Assembly (NCBI GenBank): GCA_900320515.1
Contig: ONSJ01000030.1
Coordinates: 1 to 32,792 of the forward strand
Origin: an uncultured Methanobrevibacter sp.
Lineage (GTDB): Archaea; Methanobacteriota; Methanobacteria; Methanobacteriales; Methanobacteriaceae
Length of the DNA stretch: 32,792 nucleotides
Direction: 5' to 3'
Shown in pieces: positions 15,603-24,064 of this stretch. The notes below the pieces were generated by a model. The model was not told where the DNA came from and ran no database searches. It was given only the letters and a program-made list of their open reading frames with translations. A program made the translations under genes and the position numbers. Within the stretch, counting starts at the first letter, position 1; the number at the start of each line of letters is the position of its first letter.

Positions 15603-16262
15603 ATGATTTTTATTGACTCCTTTTACATGTTTTTAGGTCAACTGGTAGTTTTTATAGCTATTCTGATTGTCATATTATTTATTGTGGTGTTGATTTTAGG
15701 ATATCTGATAGCCCGTAAAAACAAGATAAAGTTCCCAAGATTCCTATTATACATTGTGGATTTATTATACTCACCTTTCAAGACAATTGCCAGCTTCTTA
15801 AAATTGGATGAACATCTGATTGACAACATTGCAATAAAAGTTCGCGATGACATCAACAGGGAACGATTCAGACATGTTCCTGCTGAAAAGACATTGATCT
15901 TTTTACCTCATTGTCTCAGACACAGGGACTGTCCTGCAACGCTTCAAAAGGAAGGCATAAACTGCATCGAATGCGGATTATGTTCCATCGGAGCCATCAA
16001 GAAAAGATCCGAGCCAATGGGTTACAAACTATACATTGTTCCTGGATCAAGTTTCGTTAAAAAAATAGTCATGGAAAATAAGTTTCAGGCAGTTCTCGGC
16101 GTGGCCTGCCATGAGGATTTGAATCAGGTGATGATGCTTCTATCCGATTTCTGTCCGCAGGGCGTTCTGCTTGAAAAGACAGGATGTTATGAGACAAAAG
16201 TAAATGTTAAAAAAGTATTTGAAAAGATAGATTCCAAATACCCTAATCAAAATAAGCCATGA
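15603..16262 (+). CDS. DUF116 family membrane-anchored cysteine-rich protein
   Basis: This 219-residue protein has a long hydrophobic N-terminus (about 8-37), which may act as one or two membrane passes, then a cytoplasmic domain. The domain begins with LPHCLRHRDCPA and has Cys104, Cys110, Cys121, Cys124 and Cys127, with further cysteines in ACHED, FCPQG and TGCYE. This pattern is that of DUF116, a family of unknown function found in methanogens and anaerobic bacteria. The cysteine spacing suggests an iron-sulfur or zinc site. The last 20 bases overlap the end of a convergent small gene. Confidence 0.85.
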   Translation: MIFIDSFYMFLGQLVVFIAILIVILFIVVLILGYLIARKNKIKFPRFLLYIVDLLYSPFKTIASFLKLDEHLIDNIAIKVRDDINRERFRHVPAEKTLIFLPHCLRHRDCPATLQKEGINCIECGLCSIGAIKKRSEPMGYKLYIVPGSSFVKKIVMENKFQAVLGVACHEDLNQVMMLLSDFCPQGVLLEKTGCYETKVNVKKVFEKIDSKYPNQNKP

Positions 16263-16446
16263 ATTCATCGGATTCCGGTGTTTCACTAAACTCTTTAATG
16301 AAATCGTTTAAATCATTGATGAATTCATCTTTTCTTTTGTCCAAATCTTTAATCTCAGAATAGTCCTTTTTAACTGATATTGTCATTGCAATATCATCGG
16401 TTTCAAGAGTGATTTCAGGATACAGCGAATCTAGGAAATCATCCAT
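16243..16446 (-). CDS. Small acidic protein downstream of hmgA
   Basis: The 67-residue product (MDDFLDSLYPEITLETDD to ESDEFMAYFD) is strongly acidic with no membrane segment. I do not recognise it. It starts two bases after the hmgA stop, with GAGGG within the hmgA 3' end as ribosome binding site, so it is probably translated from the same message. It overlaps the convergent DUF116 gene by 20 bases. The tight coupling makes it a likely real gene. Confidence 0.65.
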   Translation of the reverse strand: MDDFLDSLYPEITLETDDIAMTISVKKDYSEIKDLDKRKDEFINDLNDFIKEFSETPESDEFMAYFD

Positions 16447-16448
16447 GA

Positions 16449-17651
16449 TTACCCTCTTCCGAGTTCCTGGTGAGCTCTTGCAAGATGTCCTGCAGCCAAA
16501 GCCCCTACAAGTGACAGTTCACCTGCCAAAACGGTTGAAGCCACAATTTCTGCAAATTCACGGGCGTGACCTGAACCTGCAACACCAAGAATCTCCAGTC
16601 CTTCATGAGCAACTTCCAAACTGGTTCCGCCACCAACAGTGGCAACAGGCAAGTCAGGCAAGTTTACTGAGAAATATAAATCGCCGTTTCTGTTTTCGGC
16701 TGTTGTTATACCAAGAGATCCTTCAGCAACATGTGCAGGGTCCTGACCGGTGGCCAAAAATATTGCCGCAACCATATTAGCATAATGGGCATTGAACGCC
16801 ATGGAACCGCTTGCCGCTGAACCGATTAGATTTTTAGCGGTGTTGACCTCAACGATTGCCTCGGATGTTGTTTTCAGTTTTTTAGCTACAATGTCCTTTG
16901 GTATTAATATGTCTGCTATAACGCTTTTTCCTCTTCCTTCAACAATGTTTATAGCAGCAGGCTTTTTATCGACACAAACGTTACCGCTCAGTGCAATATG
17001 AAGCGCACTGGTCTCTTCAGCCAATTTATCTAAGATTTTTTCAGAAGCTATAGTCACCATGTTCATCCCCATGCTGTCTCCGGTTGAGAAGACAAATCTC
17101 GGATACACATAGCTTCCGACGATTAAGATAGGATCTATTTTAATCAGTTTACCATGAGAAGTTGTACTTTCGGCAATCTGCTTTAACTCATCGAAATTAT
17201 CAATAAACCATTGTTTGATTTTCAAAGCATCACCAACACCATCACATTTGATTGCTGGTGCACGGGTCATAATGTCTGAGACAACCCTCGCATTTACACC
17301 ACCGGATGCAGTGATTGTTGATGCTCCTCTATTAATTGATGCAACCAATGCTCCTTCAGATGTTGCGAGTGGAACAAAGACTTCCCTTTGACAATATTCC
17401 CCATTGATTTTCATTGGCCCTGCAATTCCAATAGGCAACTGCAATACGCCTATTGAGTTTTCAATGTTGCGGGCAGATGCCCTTTCCATGTCCAAAGTAT
17501 AGTTTGCAATATTGGATAATTCCAAATCATACTTCTGTTCGAGAAATTCCCTTCTAATGTCGGTTGCTTGCTTAGCTGAAACCTCTTTATCAACCTGATA
17601 AAGCTTCATTTCTCCGCTTAATAATTTATCAATAATTTCCTGATTTGACAT
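16449..17651 (-). CDS. hmgA: HMG-CoA reductase
   Basis: This 400-residue enzyme reduces HMG-CoA to mevalonate with NADPH, the committed step to archaeal isoprenoid membrane lipids. Class I signatures are visible: ENSIGVLQLPIG near the N-terminus, DSMGMNM, DKKPAAINIV, and the C-terminal GSGHAREFAEI with the catalytic histidine. Length fits the soluble archaeal form, with no membrane anchor. ATG at 17651 directly follows the sucD stop codon with no spacer, so expression is coupled to sucD. Confidence 0.97.
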   Translation of the reverse strand: MSNQEIIDKLLSGEMKLYQVDKEVSAKQATDIRREFLEQKYDLELSNIANYTLDMERASARNIENSIGVLQLPIGIAGPMKINGEYCQREVFVPLATSEGALVASINRGASTITASGGVNARVVSDIMTRAPAIKCDGVGDALKIKQWFIDNFDELKQIAESTTSHGKLIKIDPILIVGSYVYPRFVFSTGDSMGMNMVTIASEKILDKLAEETSALHIALSGNVCVDKKPAAINIVEGRGKSVIADILIPKDIVAKKLKTTSEAIVEVNTAKNLIGSAASGSMAFNAHYANMVAAIFLATGQDPAHVAEGSLGITTAENRNGDLYFSVNLPDLPVATVGGGTSLEVAHEGLEILGVAGSGHAREFAEIVASTVLAGELSLVGALAAGHLARAHQELGRG

Positions 17652-18512
17652 CTACATTACCTTTTTAAGTAAATCTACAATTTCAGATGGTTTTTTAGCT
17701 ACTTCAACACCAGCCTCATTTAGGGCTTGGGTTTTGCTTGCAACTGTACCGGATGATCCTTGAATGATTGCTCCGGCATGTCCCATTCTTTTACCCGGAG
17801 GTGCTGTTCTTCCTGCAATATATGATACGACCGGTTTTGACATTTCCTCAGCAATATATTTACCTGCCCTTTCCTCTGCATTTCCTCCAATTTCACCAAT
17901 CAAAACAACAGCATCGGTTTGCTCATCCCTTTCAAATCTTTCCAGGATATCCACATAATTGCTTCCGGTTACCGGATCTCCGCCAATACCTACAGCAGTG
18001 CTCTGGCCGATTCCCGCATTGGTAAGCTCGCTTGCAATTTCATATGTTAATGTACCGCTTCTTGAAATTACGCCTACGTTTCCTTCCTTGAAGATGTGGG
18101 TCGGCATAATTCCCAATTTACCAACGCCCGGAGAAATGATTCCAGGAGTGTTCGGTCCGATAACAGTTGTGTCCATCTCTTGCGCATATGCCATGATTTT
18201 CATACTGTCATGAACTGGAATATGTTCTGAAATGATAACAACCAAATCCAAGTGTCTGATTGCTTCAAAAGCGGCATCTTTTGCAAATCTTGCAGGAACA
18301 AAAATGATTGAAGCATTAACATCGACTTCCTCTGTCGCTTCTTCCATGGAGTTAAAAATAGGAACTCCCATAAAGTCCTGACCTCCTTTTCCAGGAGTCA
18401 AACCAGCCACAATATTAGTATCGTATTTCAACATTTGTTCAGTGTGGAAAGAACCTTGCTTACCGGTTATTCCCTGAACTAAACATTTTGTATCTTTGTT
18501 TAATAAAATCAT
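17652..18512 (-). CDS. sucD: Succinate-CoA ligase, alpha subunit
   Basis: This 286-residue protein is the ADP- or GDP-forming succinyl-CoA synthetase alpha subunit. The N-terminal CoA-binding Rossmann domain carries [16 protein letters not shown]. The phosphohistidine site is in [11 protein letters not shown]. In methanogens the enzyme serves the partial TCA pathway. The beta subunit gene is not in this window. It is 11 bases after the unknown 241-residue gene and is directly joined to hmgA. The link to hmgA may reflect shared CoA chemistry or simply an inherited gene order. Confidence 0.95.
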   Translation of the reverse strand: MILLNKDTKCLVQGITGKQGSFHTEQMLKYDTNIVAGLTPGKGGQDFMGVPIFNSMEEATEEVDVNASIIFVPARFAKDAAFEAIRHLDLVVIISEHIPVHDSMKIMAYAQEMDTTVIGPNTPGIISPGVGKLGIMPTHIFKEGNVGVISRSGTLTYEIASELTNAGIGQSTAVGIGGDPVTGSNYVDILERFERDEQTDAVVLIGEIGGNAEERAGKYIAEEMSKPVVSYIAGRTAPPGKRMGHAGAIIQGSSGTVASKTQALNEAGVEVAKKPSEIVDLLKKVM

Positions 18513-18523
18513 AATTAAATCTC

Positions 18524-19249
18524 CTATCTCAATATTCTTGTTTTATTTTCAAATGGAACAGCTAAATCTATTACATTTCCATTCATCAATGCAGTAGCTG
18601 AAAATATTACACTACCAGGCAATACATTACAAGTTGTTCCTCTTTCAACTAAATAAACGTTCTTATTTCCAAGTGCAGCTCCAATCATGGCCCCTGCAAT
18701 AACTCCAACAGATTCTATATTCTCAACAGTTGCCACAACAACAGGATCATCGGTTTCCGGTGAGACATAACCTACACCGGGAATCTTTCTTGTCTTTGGC
18801 TCGATATAATCTGATACATCAGTGCAGTTTTTCATGCCTTTTGCCGCTTCAATTGCTGAGTTTGCAACATCCGCAACGAACGGCTCACCACCATAAGTGT
18901 CAAAACCCAAGATAATCGCATCAGGATAGAAATCCTTTCTTATGCTTGCTTCAGCATAGGATATTCCTTCTCCCGCATCATCCGGATTATCAGATATTCC
19001 AGACAAATCACCAAGATTTTCTGCACTCATCTTTAAAACATTGACCAGACCTTCATTGACCACTTCAAGCAAATCATCCTCAACAAATGCGGTGACAACG
19101 ACATCATCACCGGTGACATTTGTTAATTCAGCGTTTCTTGCACCTAAGTCTATCACACTCTGAAGGTTCTTTTCTATAGTTTCTACTAGCTTAGAACTGC
19201 AGGATACATCATTTTTTGATATATCTGCACCTATAGCTGTAACTTTCAA
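18524..19249 (-). CDS. Conserved methanogen-type protein of unknown function
   Basis: The 241-residue product begins [18 protein letters not shown] do not recognise its function. It looks like a soluble alpha/beta protein with glycine-rich segments ([21 protein letters not shown], in part) and a conserved-looking [10 protein letters not shown] near the C-terminus. The start is TTG at 19249, supported by AAGGTG five bases upstream. It is the first gene of the operon with sucD, hmgA and the small acidic protein, so a role near CoA or mevalonate metabolism is possible but only by association. Confidence 0.8.
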   Translation of the reverse strand: MKVTAIGADISKNDVSCSSKLVETIEKNLQSVIDLGARNAELTNVTGDDVVVTAFVEDDLLEVVNEGLVNVLKMSAENLGDLSGISDNPDDAGEGISYAEASIRKDFYPDAIILGFDTYGGEPFVADVANSAIEAAKGMKNCTDVSDYIEPKTRKIPGVGYVSPETDDPVVVATVENIESVGVIAGAMIGAALGNKNVYLVERGTTCNVLPGSVIFSATALMNGNVIDLAVPFENKTRILR

Positions 19250-19324
19250 ATTAACACCTTGTATAATTAATTTAACAAATAAATAAAATTTTGAAATTTT
19301 ATTGGTATATATTATGTTTTTTAA

Positions 19325-19334
19325 TTTATATAAA
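19325..19334. promoter_or_regulatory. Shared palindromic TATA element
   Basis: TTTATATAAA is its own reverse complement and sits between divergent aroD and the sucD-hmgA operon. It can serve as TATA box in both directions, giving leaders of about 25 bases for aroD and 55 bases for the other operon. Confidence 0.45.
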
Positions 19335-19380
19335 GTTTTTAAGAAAACTTATTTAATAATAATAAATATATTATAATGTA

Positions 19381-20058
19381 ATGTATTCCCAAACAAAAAT
19401 TGCAATTCCCATTTTTCAGGAAAAATACGAGGATGTCATTGAAGTTGCAGATGATTGCATCGATAAGGGCGCTGACGTATTGGAATTCAGAATAGATGCG
19501 CTTGAAAATCCTGAAATTAACAAAATCAGAGAAACAATCAAAAAAATTGATTTTCCGATGATAGCCACCAATAGAATCAACACAGAAGGCGGTTCCTTTA
19601 AGGGAAGCGAAGAGGAAAGGTTCAATATTCTCTATGAATGCTGCGACCTGGTTGACTATGTGGACATTGAGCTTCAAAGCAGCGATGAATACATAAATAA
19701 AATTCATGATACCGGCGTGAAAACCATTGTTTCCTATCATGACTTTGAAAAGACTCCCGATTTAAATGAGATAATGTACATTGTCGATAAAGAGCATGAA
19801 ATGGGAGACATCGCCAAGGTTGCCTTCATGCCACAGGATTTGGAGGATACATTAACAATACTGGCAGTTCTTTCCCATTGCGAAGACACAATCGCCATTT
19901 CAATGGGGGATCTGGGAAGCTATACCAGAGTCATGGCTTCAAAATTTGACTCACCAATCACTTTTGCTGCCGGAAGGGATGCAACCGCTCCCGGCCAAAT
20001 AGACATTGAAACAATGAAAGCTCTTCTAAATATGGATTTAAACATTATGGATGAGTGA
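19381..20058 (+). CDS. aroD: 3-dehydroquinate dehydratase, type I
   Basis: The 225-residue enzyme makes 3-dehydroshikimate in aromatic amino acid synthesis. The type I catalytic residues are all present: Glu35 (LEFRID), His120 (SYHDF) and the Schiff-base Lys146 (IAKVAFM). The C-terminal AGRDATAPGQI matches the substrate loop. Length fits the archaeal enzymes. No clear ribosome binding site precedes the ATG, and the predicted leader is very short, so translation may rely on the 5' end. It ends five bases before the signal-peptidase-like gene. Confidence 0.95.
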   Translation: MYSQTKIAIPIFQEKYEDVIEVADDCIDKGADVLEFRIDALENPEINKIRETIKKIDFPMIATNRINTEGGSFKGSEEERFNILYECCDLVDYVDIELQSSDEYINKIHDTGVKTIVSYHDFEKTPDLNEIMYIVDKEHEMGDIAKVAFMPQDLEDTLTILAVLSHCEDTIAISMGDLGSYTRVMASKFDSPITFAAGRDATAPGQIDIETMKALLNMDLNIMDE

Positions 20059-20063
20059 TTTAA

Positions 20064-20666
20064 ATGGCTAAAAAGATAATTTTAGCTTTAATAATACTGA
20101 TTTTAATCATATTTTCAGGAATCATATTTCTAGGCAATAATACAGTTGATGTTTATAACGACGGGGAAAACGTGACTGTCGAAACCACCACCTTTTCAGA
20201 CATCGACAAGCACAGGCTTAACAAGGAGATTTGCAACTATACTTTAGATGTCATGAACAATACAAATACAAGCATATCCTCTTATAGGCATGGAATCGAG
20301 GATATATGCAGACAGTATGGTCTTGAAAATGTTAAAATAAATATAGAATCAAGCATTGGCCCCAATCAGATTCCGATTTTAGTTACTGTCGACGGAACAT
20401 CCATGCTTCCAACGCTGCAGGATGGGCAAACCGTTCTTTTAAACAAGACCCATGACATACATGTCGGGGATATCGTTGTTGCCGAATCTGATGAGTACGG
20501 CGGAATCATAAAAAGAGTTGACCAAATCAAAGGAAATGAAGTCCATCTGATAAGCGACAATAAGGGAATCTCATACGAGTACATAAATGGCGTTTTATAT
20601 GAAGTCAGTGGCATAACCACCTGGGTTGACATTTCAGACATAAACGGTGTGGTTATTCGGTATTAA
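20064..20666 (+). CDS. Signal peptidase I-like (S24/S26) membrane protein
   Basis: This 200-residue protein has one N-terminal membrane segment (about 5-24), an extracytoplasmic stretch with Asn-X-Thr/Ser sequons, and a protease-like domain. VDGTSMLPTLQDGQ holds the nucleophile candidate Ser113, and GGIIKRV holds Lys150. Classical archaeal signal peptidases use a histidine where bacterial ones use lysine. Here a lysine is at the expected place, giving a Ser/Lys dyad as in bacterial S26 or S24 enzymes. Substrates cannot be told. It may be an accessory rather than the main signal peptidase. Confidence 0.8.
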   Translation: MAKKIILALIILILIIFSGIIFLGNNTVDVYNDGENVTVETTTFSDIDKHRLNKEICNYTLDVMNNTNTSISSYRHGIEDICRQYGLENVKINIESSIGPNQIPILVTVDGTSMLPTLQDGQTVLLNKTHDIHVGDIVVAESDEYGGIIKRVDQIKGNEVHLISDNKGISYEYINGVLYEVSGITTWVDISDINGVVIRY

Positions 20667-20700
20667 AAAAGGAAAATAATGCAGAAATGCACTATTTTCC
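20665..20700 (-). terminator. Strong hairpin terminator after glnK
   Basis: Bases 20671-20683 pair with 20688-20700 (12 of 13 pairs) around a four-base loop, and on the minus strand six T residues follow directly. It lies 38 bases beyond the glnK stop and just after the convergent signal-peptidase-like gene. No T-run is found on the plus-strand side. Confidence 0.7.
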
Positions 20701-20737
20701 TAGGGAGATATCAAAAATAAGTTTTTCAAGGGATTGG

Positions 20738-21076
20738 CTACACGGCACCATCCCCCTCTTCACCAGTTCTTATCCTTATCACATTCTCAACAGGCTGGAT
20801 GAATATTTTTCCATCCCCAATGTTTCCTGTATGAGCTCCTTTCTTGATTGCATCAACAAACAGGCCAAGATCTTCATCTTTTACAACGATTTCTATACGT
20901 GTTTTCGGAATCAAATCAACACAATAGCTGGATCCCCTGTAAGACTGTCTGATACCTTTTTGACTTCCTCTTCCTTTTACTTCAGTGACTGTCATTCCAT
21001 CACAGCCCGCTTCCATCAAGGCCCTTTTGACATCATCAAATTTTTCCTGTCTTATAATTGCAACAATACGTTTCAT
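20738..21076 (-). CDS. glnK: Nitrogen regulatory protein P-II (GlnK)
   Basis: This 112-residue trimeric sensor binds ATP/ADP and 2-oxoglutarate and plugs the ammonium channel when nitrogen is plentiful. The T-loop reads QSYRGSSYCVDL with Tyr51 at the classical position, and the B-loop GNIGDGKIFI is present. It follows amt by 11 bases on the same strand and is thus its partner. The operon is controlled by an NrpR-like operator upstream of amt. A hairpin terminator closes the unit. The C-terminal tail is slightly acidic (GEEGDGAV). Confidence 0.97.
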   Translation of the reverse strand: MKRIVAIIRQEKFDDVKRALMEAGCDGMTVTEVKGRGSQKGIRQSYRGSSYCVDLIPKTRIEIVVKDEDLGLFVDAIKKGAHTGNIGDGKIFIQPVENVIRIRTGEEGDGAV

Positions 21077-21087
21077 TTACATTCCTC

Positions 21088-22305
21088 CTATGAATTAAAG
21101 TTATAAGCGGATTCCTTGTGAAGATTTGTGTCAAGTCCACCAATTTCTTCGCTCTCTTCTACTCTTATACCATTCATTGATTTATCTAGTATTTTAGCCA
21201 ATATATAGCTTACTACAAATGAATAGACAATTGTTGCGATAACACTTATTATCTGTATTACAACCTGATTGGCATTTCCTGCAATCAATCCTGCAACTTC
21301 TCCAACTGATGGAACTGCAAAGATTCCTGTTGCGATTGCTCCCCATACACCGGACATTCCGTGAATGCCCCATGCATCCAATGCATCATCGTATCCAAGT
21401 TTAGGTTTTAAGTAATTGATTGAATAATATGACACAATAGGAGCCACAGCACCAATGACCAATGCTCCGAAAACATCCACAAAACCTGCTGCAGGGGTGA
21501 TTCCTACCAAACCTGCTACAGCACCGGATATTGCACCTAACATTGTTGGTTTTCCAATTTTTGTTACATCAATTATTGTCCAGACAATGAGACCTGTAGC
21601 TGCAGCGACATTTGATACGATTATAGCGTTTGCTGCAAGACCGTCAGCCGCAAGGCCTGATCCTCCATTGAATCCCATCCAACCAAACCAGAGCAGTGCA
21701 GCACCAAGTACCGCATATCCTAAATTATGTGGAATCAATGAGGTGTTTTTCCTTTTACCTAAAACCAATGCCACCGCAAGAGCGGAAATACCTGAATTAA
21801 TGTGGACTACCGCACCTCCTGCAAAATCAAGTGCGCCCATCTGCATCAGCCATCCTCCGCCCCATACCCAGTGGGCAATAGGGACGTAAACAAGACATGC
21901 CCAAATCGGAACAAATATCACCCATGCTTTTGTCTTCATTCTTCCAACCAAAGCACCTGACATGATTGCCGCAGTAATTCCTAAGAATGCACATTGAAAC
22001 ATTACAAACAGTAATGTTGGAATAGTTCCATTTAAGTCATCCAATCCAATTCCCTGCAAGAAGAAATTGGTTGGTGAACCGATCAATCCATTAATATCAC
22101 TTCCAAATGCAAACTGATAACCGAATGCTACCCAAAGCACACTGATTATTGCAAATGCAATGAAAGTTAAAAACATTGTATTTAAAACATTTTTTCTTTT
22201 GCTTAATCCTCCGTAAAAAAATGCTACTGCAGGAATACTCATCAGAAGCACCAGTAAGGTACAAATGAGAACCCATGCAGTGTCACCAGCACTAAACATA
22301 TCCAT
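21088..22305 (-). CDS. amt: Ammonium transporter (Amt/Rh family)
   Basis: This 405-residue membrane channel moves ammonium into the cell. It starts at [13 protein letters not shown] with no obvious cleavable signal peptide. About eleven membrane segments can be followed. The first pore histidine is in [13 protein letters not shown] and the second in [11 protein letters not shown]. The C-terminal cytoplasmic tail ([13 protein letters not shown]) is the usual GlnK contact. It is the first gene of amt-glnK. A perfect GGAA-N6-TTCC palindrome near the start of transcription indicates repression by NrpR under nitrogen excess. Confidence 0.97.
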   Translation of the reverse strand: MDMFSAGDTAWVLICTLLVLLMSIPAVAFFYGGLSKRKNVLNTMFLTFIAFAIISVLWVAFGYQFAFGSDINGLIGSPTNFFLQGIGLDDLNGTIPTLLFVMFQCAFLGITAAIMSGALVGRMKTKAWVIFVPIWACLVYVPIAHWVWGGGWLMQMGALDFAGGAVVHINSGISALAVALVLGKRKNTSLIPHNLGYAVLGAALLWFGWMGFNGGSGLAADGLAANAIIVSNVAAATGLIVWTIIDVTKIGKPTMLGAISGAVAGLVGITPAAGFVDVFGALVIGAVAPIVSYYSINYLKPKLGYDDALDAWGIHGMSGVWGAIATGIFAVPSVGEVAGLIAGNANQVVIQIISVIATIVYSFVVSYILAKILDKSMNGIRVEESEEIGGLDTNLHKESAYNFNS

Positions 22306-22335
22306 AATATCTTAACTCTTATTTATTTTTATTAG

Positions 22336-22353
22336 TCGGAAATATACTGTCGG
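22336..22353 (-). promoter_or_regulatory. Second, imperfect NrpR-like half site
   Basis: GGAA at 22338-22341 is followed after six bases by TGTC instead of TTCC. It repeats the left half of the perfect site 14 bases away, so it could be a weaker second operator. Confidence 0.4.
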
Positions 22354-22367
22354 AAGTATACTTCCGA
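22350..22367 (-). promoter_or_regulatory. NrpR-type operator of amt-glnK
   Basis: TCGGAAGTATACTTCCGA is a perfect 18-base palindrome with the GGAA-N6-TTCC pattern known for the nitrogen repressor NrpR of methanogens. It lies just downstream of the TATA element, over the predicted initiation site (near 22365). Confidence 0.8.
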
Positions 22368-22386
22368 TATAGTAATTTATCACTAC

Positions 22387-22400
22387 TCATATATAAACAT
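22387..22400 (-). promoter_or_regulatory. TATA element of amt-glnK
   Basis: The minus strand reads ATGTTTATATATGA, about 25 bases before the perfect palindrome, so a repressor bound there would overlap the start site. Confidence 0.6.
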
Positions 22401-22506
22401 TTTGCAAAATTGAGAAAAAAACTTTAAATGTAGTTTAATTTTACCAAACAATTAAATAATAGCTTTTAAAAAAAATAATAATAGCATAGATTAATAAAGT
22501 GTTATT

Positions 22507-22824
22507 ATGAGAGGTTCAATTAAAGCAAATTTAATAGTATTTTTAATAATTGCCGTAATTGCGTTTTGTATCAGCTCAGCATTCGCAACACTGACAATAC
22601 ATGAAGATAATGAATCGTACAAATTAAAATCACTTGAAGATGATTCATTTGAACCGGAAGAGATTGAATATGTGCCGACATACATTCCGAAAAATGATAC
22701 AAATACAACAAATAAAACTACAACTAATGGCACTAAGACTAATGTAACCAATTATGTAGAAACTATAATAGATAATCTGACAGATGACAATTACACAATG
22801 ATAGAAAAATACATTGAGGACTGA
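22507..22824 (+). CDS. Small secreted Asn/Thr-rich protein
   Basis: The 105-residue product has an N-terminal signal peptide or anchor (NLIVFLIIAVIAFCISSAFA at about 8-27), then an acidic segment, then a Thr/Asn-rich stretch with many Asn-X-Thr/Ser N-glycosylation sites (NDTNTTNKTTTNGTKTNVTN). No enzymatic motif is seen and I do not recognise a family. No clear ribosome binding site precedes ATG at 22507. Its stop is four bases before the HD gene start, so they are probably coupled. Confidence 0.7.
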   Translation: MRGSIKANLIVFLIIAVIAFCISSAFATLTIHEDNESYKLKSLEDDSFEPEEIEYVPTYIPKNDTNTTNKTTTNGTKTNVTNYVETIIDNLTDDNYTMIEKYIED

Positions 22825-22828
22825 TAAA

Positions 22829-24055
22829 ATGAGTGAAAAAAAGAAATTTATCAGAGATAGCGTCTATGGAGATATCAGCTTAAACAGTTTTGAAGTGAAA
22901 ATAATGGACATGCCCCAATTTCAGCGTTTAAGACGCATAAAGCAGTTGGGACTGATAAGTTTAATCTATCCCGGTGCAACACACACAAGATTCGAACATT
23001 GTGTCGGAACCATGAATTTGGGATCAAAACTTTCCGAAGAATTGGGATTGAATAAAGACGAAATAGAACTGATTAGAGCATCAGGACTCCTGCATGATAT
23101 CGGCCACGGCCCATTTTCACACGTTTCAGAAGGAGTGCTGTCAGTCCCTCATGAGGAATTGTCAAAATATGTAATCACCAAAACATCAATGAGAGACCTT
23201 CTGGAAGAAAAATTTGATGTTAATGAAATCGTTGACATCATCAACGGAAAAGGCACACTAGGACCAATCGTTTCAGGAGAGCTTGATGTTGACAGAATGG
23301 ATTATCTTTTAAGAGATTCACACAATACCGGTGTTTCCTATGGAAAAATAGATTATGAAAGATTGATTTCAAATCTGAGATTAGATGATGGACTTATACT
23401 TGACATCAAAGGTGTTCAGGCAGCGGAAGGAGCATTAGTATCCAGATATTTCATGTATCCGAGCGTTTATCAGCACCACACCACCAGAATCGTGAACACA
23501 ATGTTTAGAAGGGCTCTGAAAAAAATAATCGATGAAGACATAATCAAGGAACGTGAAATCTACAAATACGACGATTCAGACATTATCGCAACATTCAGAC
23601 AGTGTGAAAACGATTATGCAAGAGACATTATGTACAGGCTGGACAACAGGATTGTTCCAAAAAGAGTGAAGACAATCCGTTTGGACAACTTCAAATTCCC
23701 GGAAAAAATGTATAAGATAGAAGCCGATGAGCTCAGAAAAGCAGAAGCGGAAATTGCAGAAGATTATGGGCTTGACAAAGATTATGTATTCATAAACATT
23801 GCAGAATACCCTCGCTTTGATGAGATGAAGACCCAGGTGAGCGTTGATGGAAAACTGTTCCCATTGACTGAAATATCAAACATCATCTCAGCATTAAGCA
23901 AAGCAAGATTCAATATTCCAGACATCAGCGTTTATGTTCCGGAAGAGGAAAAATCAAAATTTGACAAATTAAAACTCGAAAATTACATTGACTTACCAGA
24001 GATTGACCGTGAAAAATTCCACGGAATACATTATGACCAGATTAAACTGTTTTAG
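22829..24055 (+). CDS. HD-domain phosphohydrolase
   Basis: The 408-residue protein belongs to the HD family related to dNTP triphosphohydrolases and SAMHD1. The metal site is built by His57 (RFEHCVGTM), His89-Asp90 (LLHDIGHGPFSH) and a later Asp in LDVDRMDYLLRD. Length and order fit archaeal relatives. The substrate is not evident. It may be dNTPs or another nucleotide. The frame extends to TTG at 22814, but ATG at 22829 with GAGGA upstream is the better start. It is followed after nine bases by ubiX. Confidence 0.9.
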   Translation: MSEKKKFIRDSVYGDISLNSFEVKIMDMPQFQRLRRIKQLGLISLIYPGATHTRFEHCVGTMNLGSKLSEELGLNKDEIELIRASGLLHDIGHGPFSHVSEGVLSVPHEELSKYVITKTSMRDLLEEKFDVNEIVDIINGKGTLGPIVSGELDVDRMDYLLRDSHNTGVSYGKIDYERLISNLRLDDGLILDIKGVQAAEGALVSRYFMYPSVYQHHTTRIVNTMFRRALKKIIDEDIIKEREIYKYDDSDIIATFRQCENDYARDIMYRLDNRIVPKRVKTIRLDNFKFPEKMYKIEADELRKAEAEIAEDYGLDKDYVFINIAEYPRFDEMKTQVSVDGKLFPLTEISNIISALSKARFNIPDISVYVPEEEKSKFDKLKLENYIDLPEIDREKFHGIHYDQIKLF

Positions 24056-24064
24056 GAGAATAAT

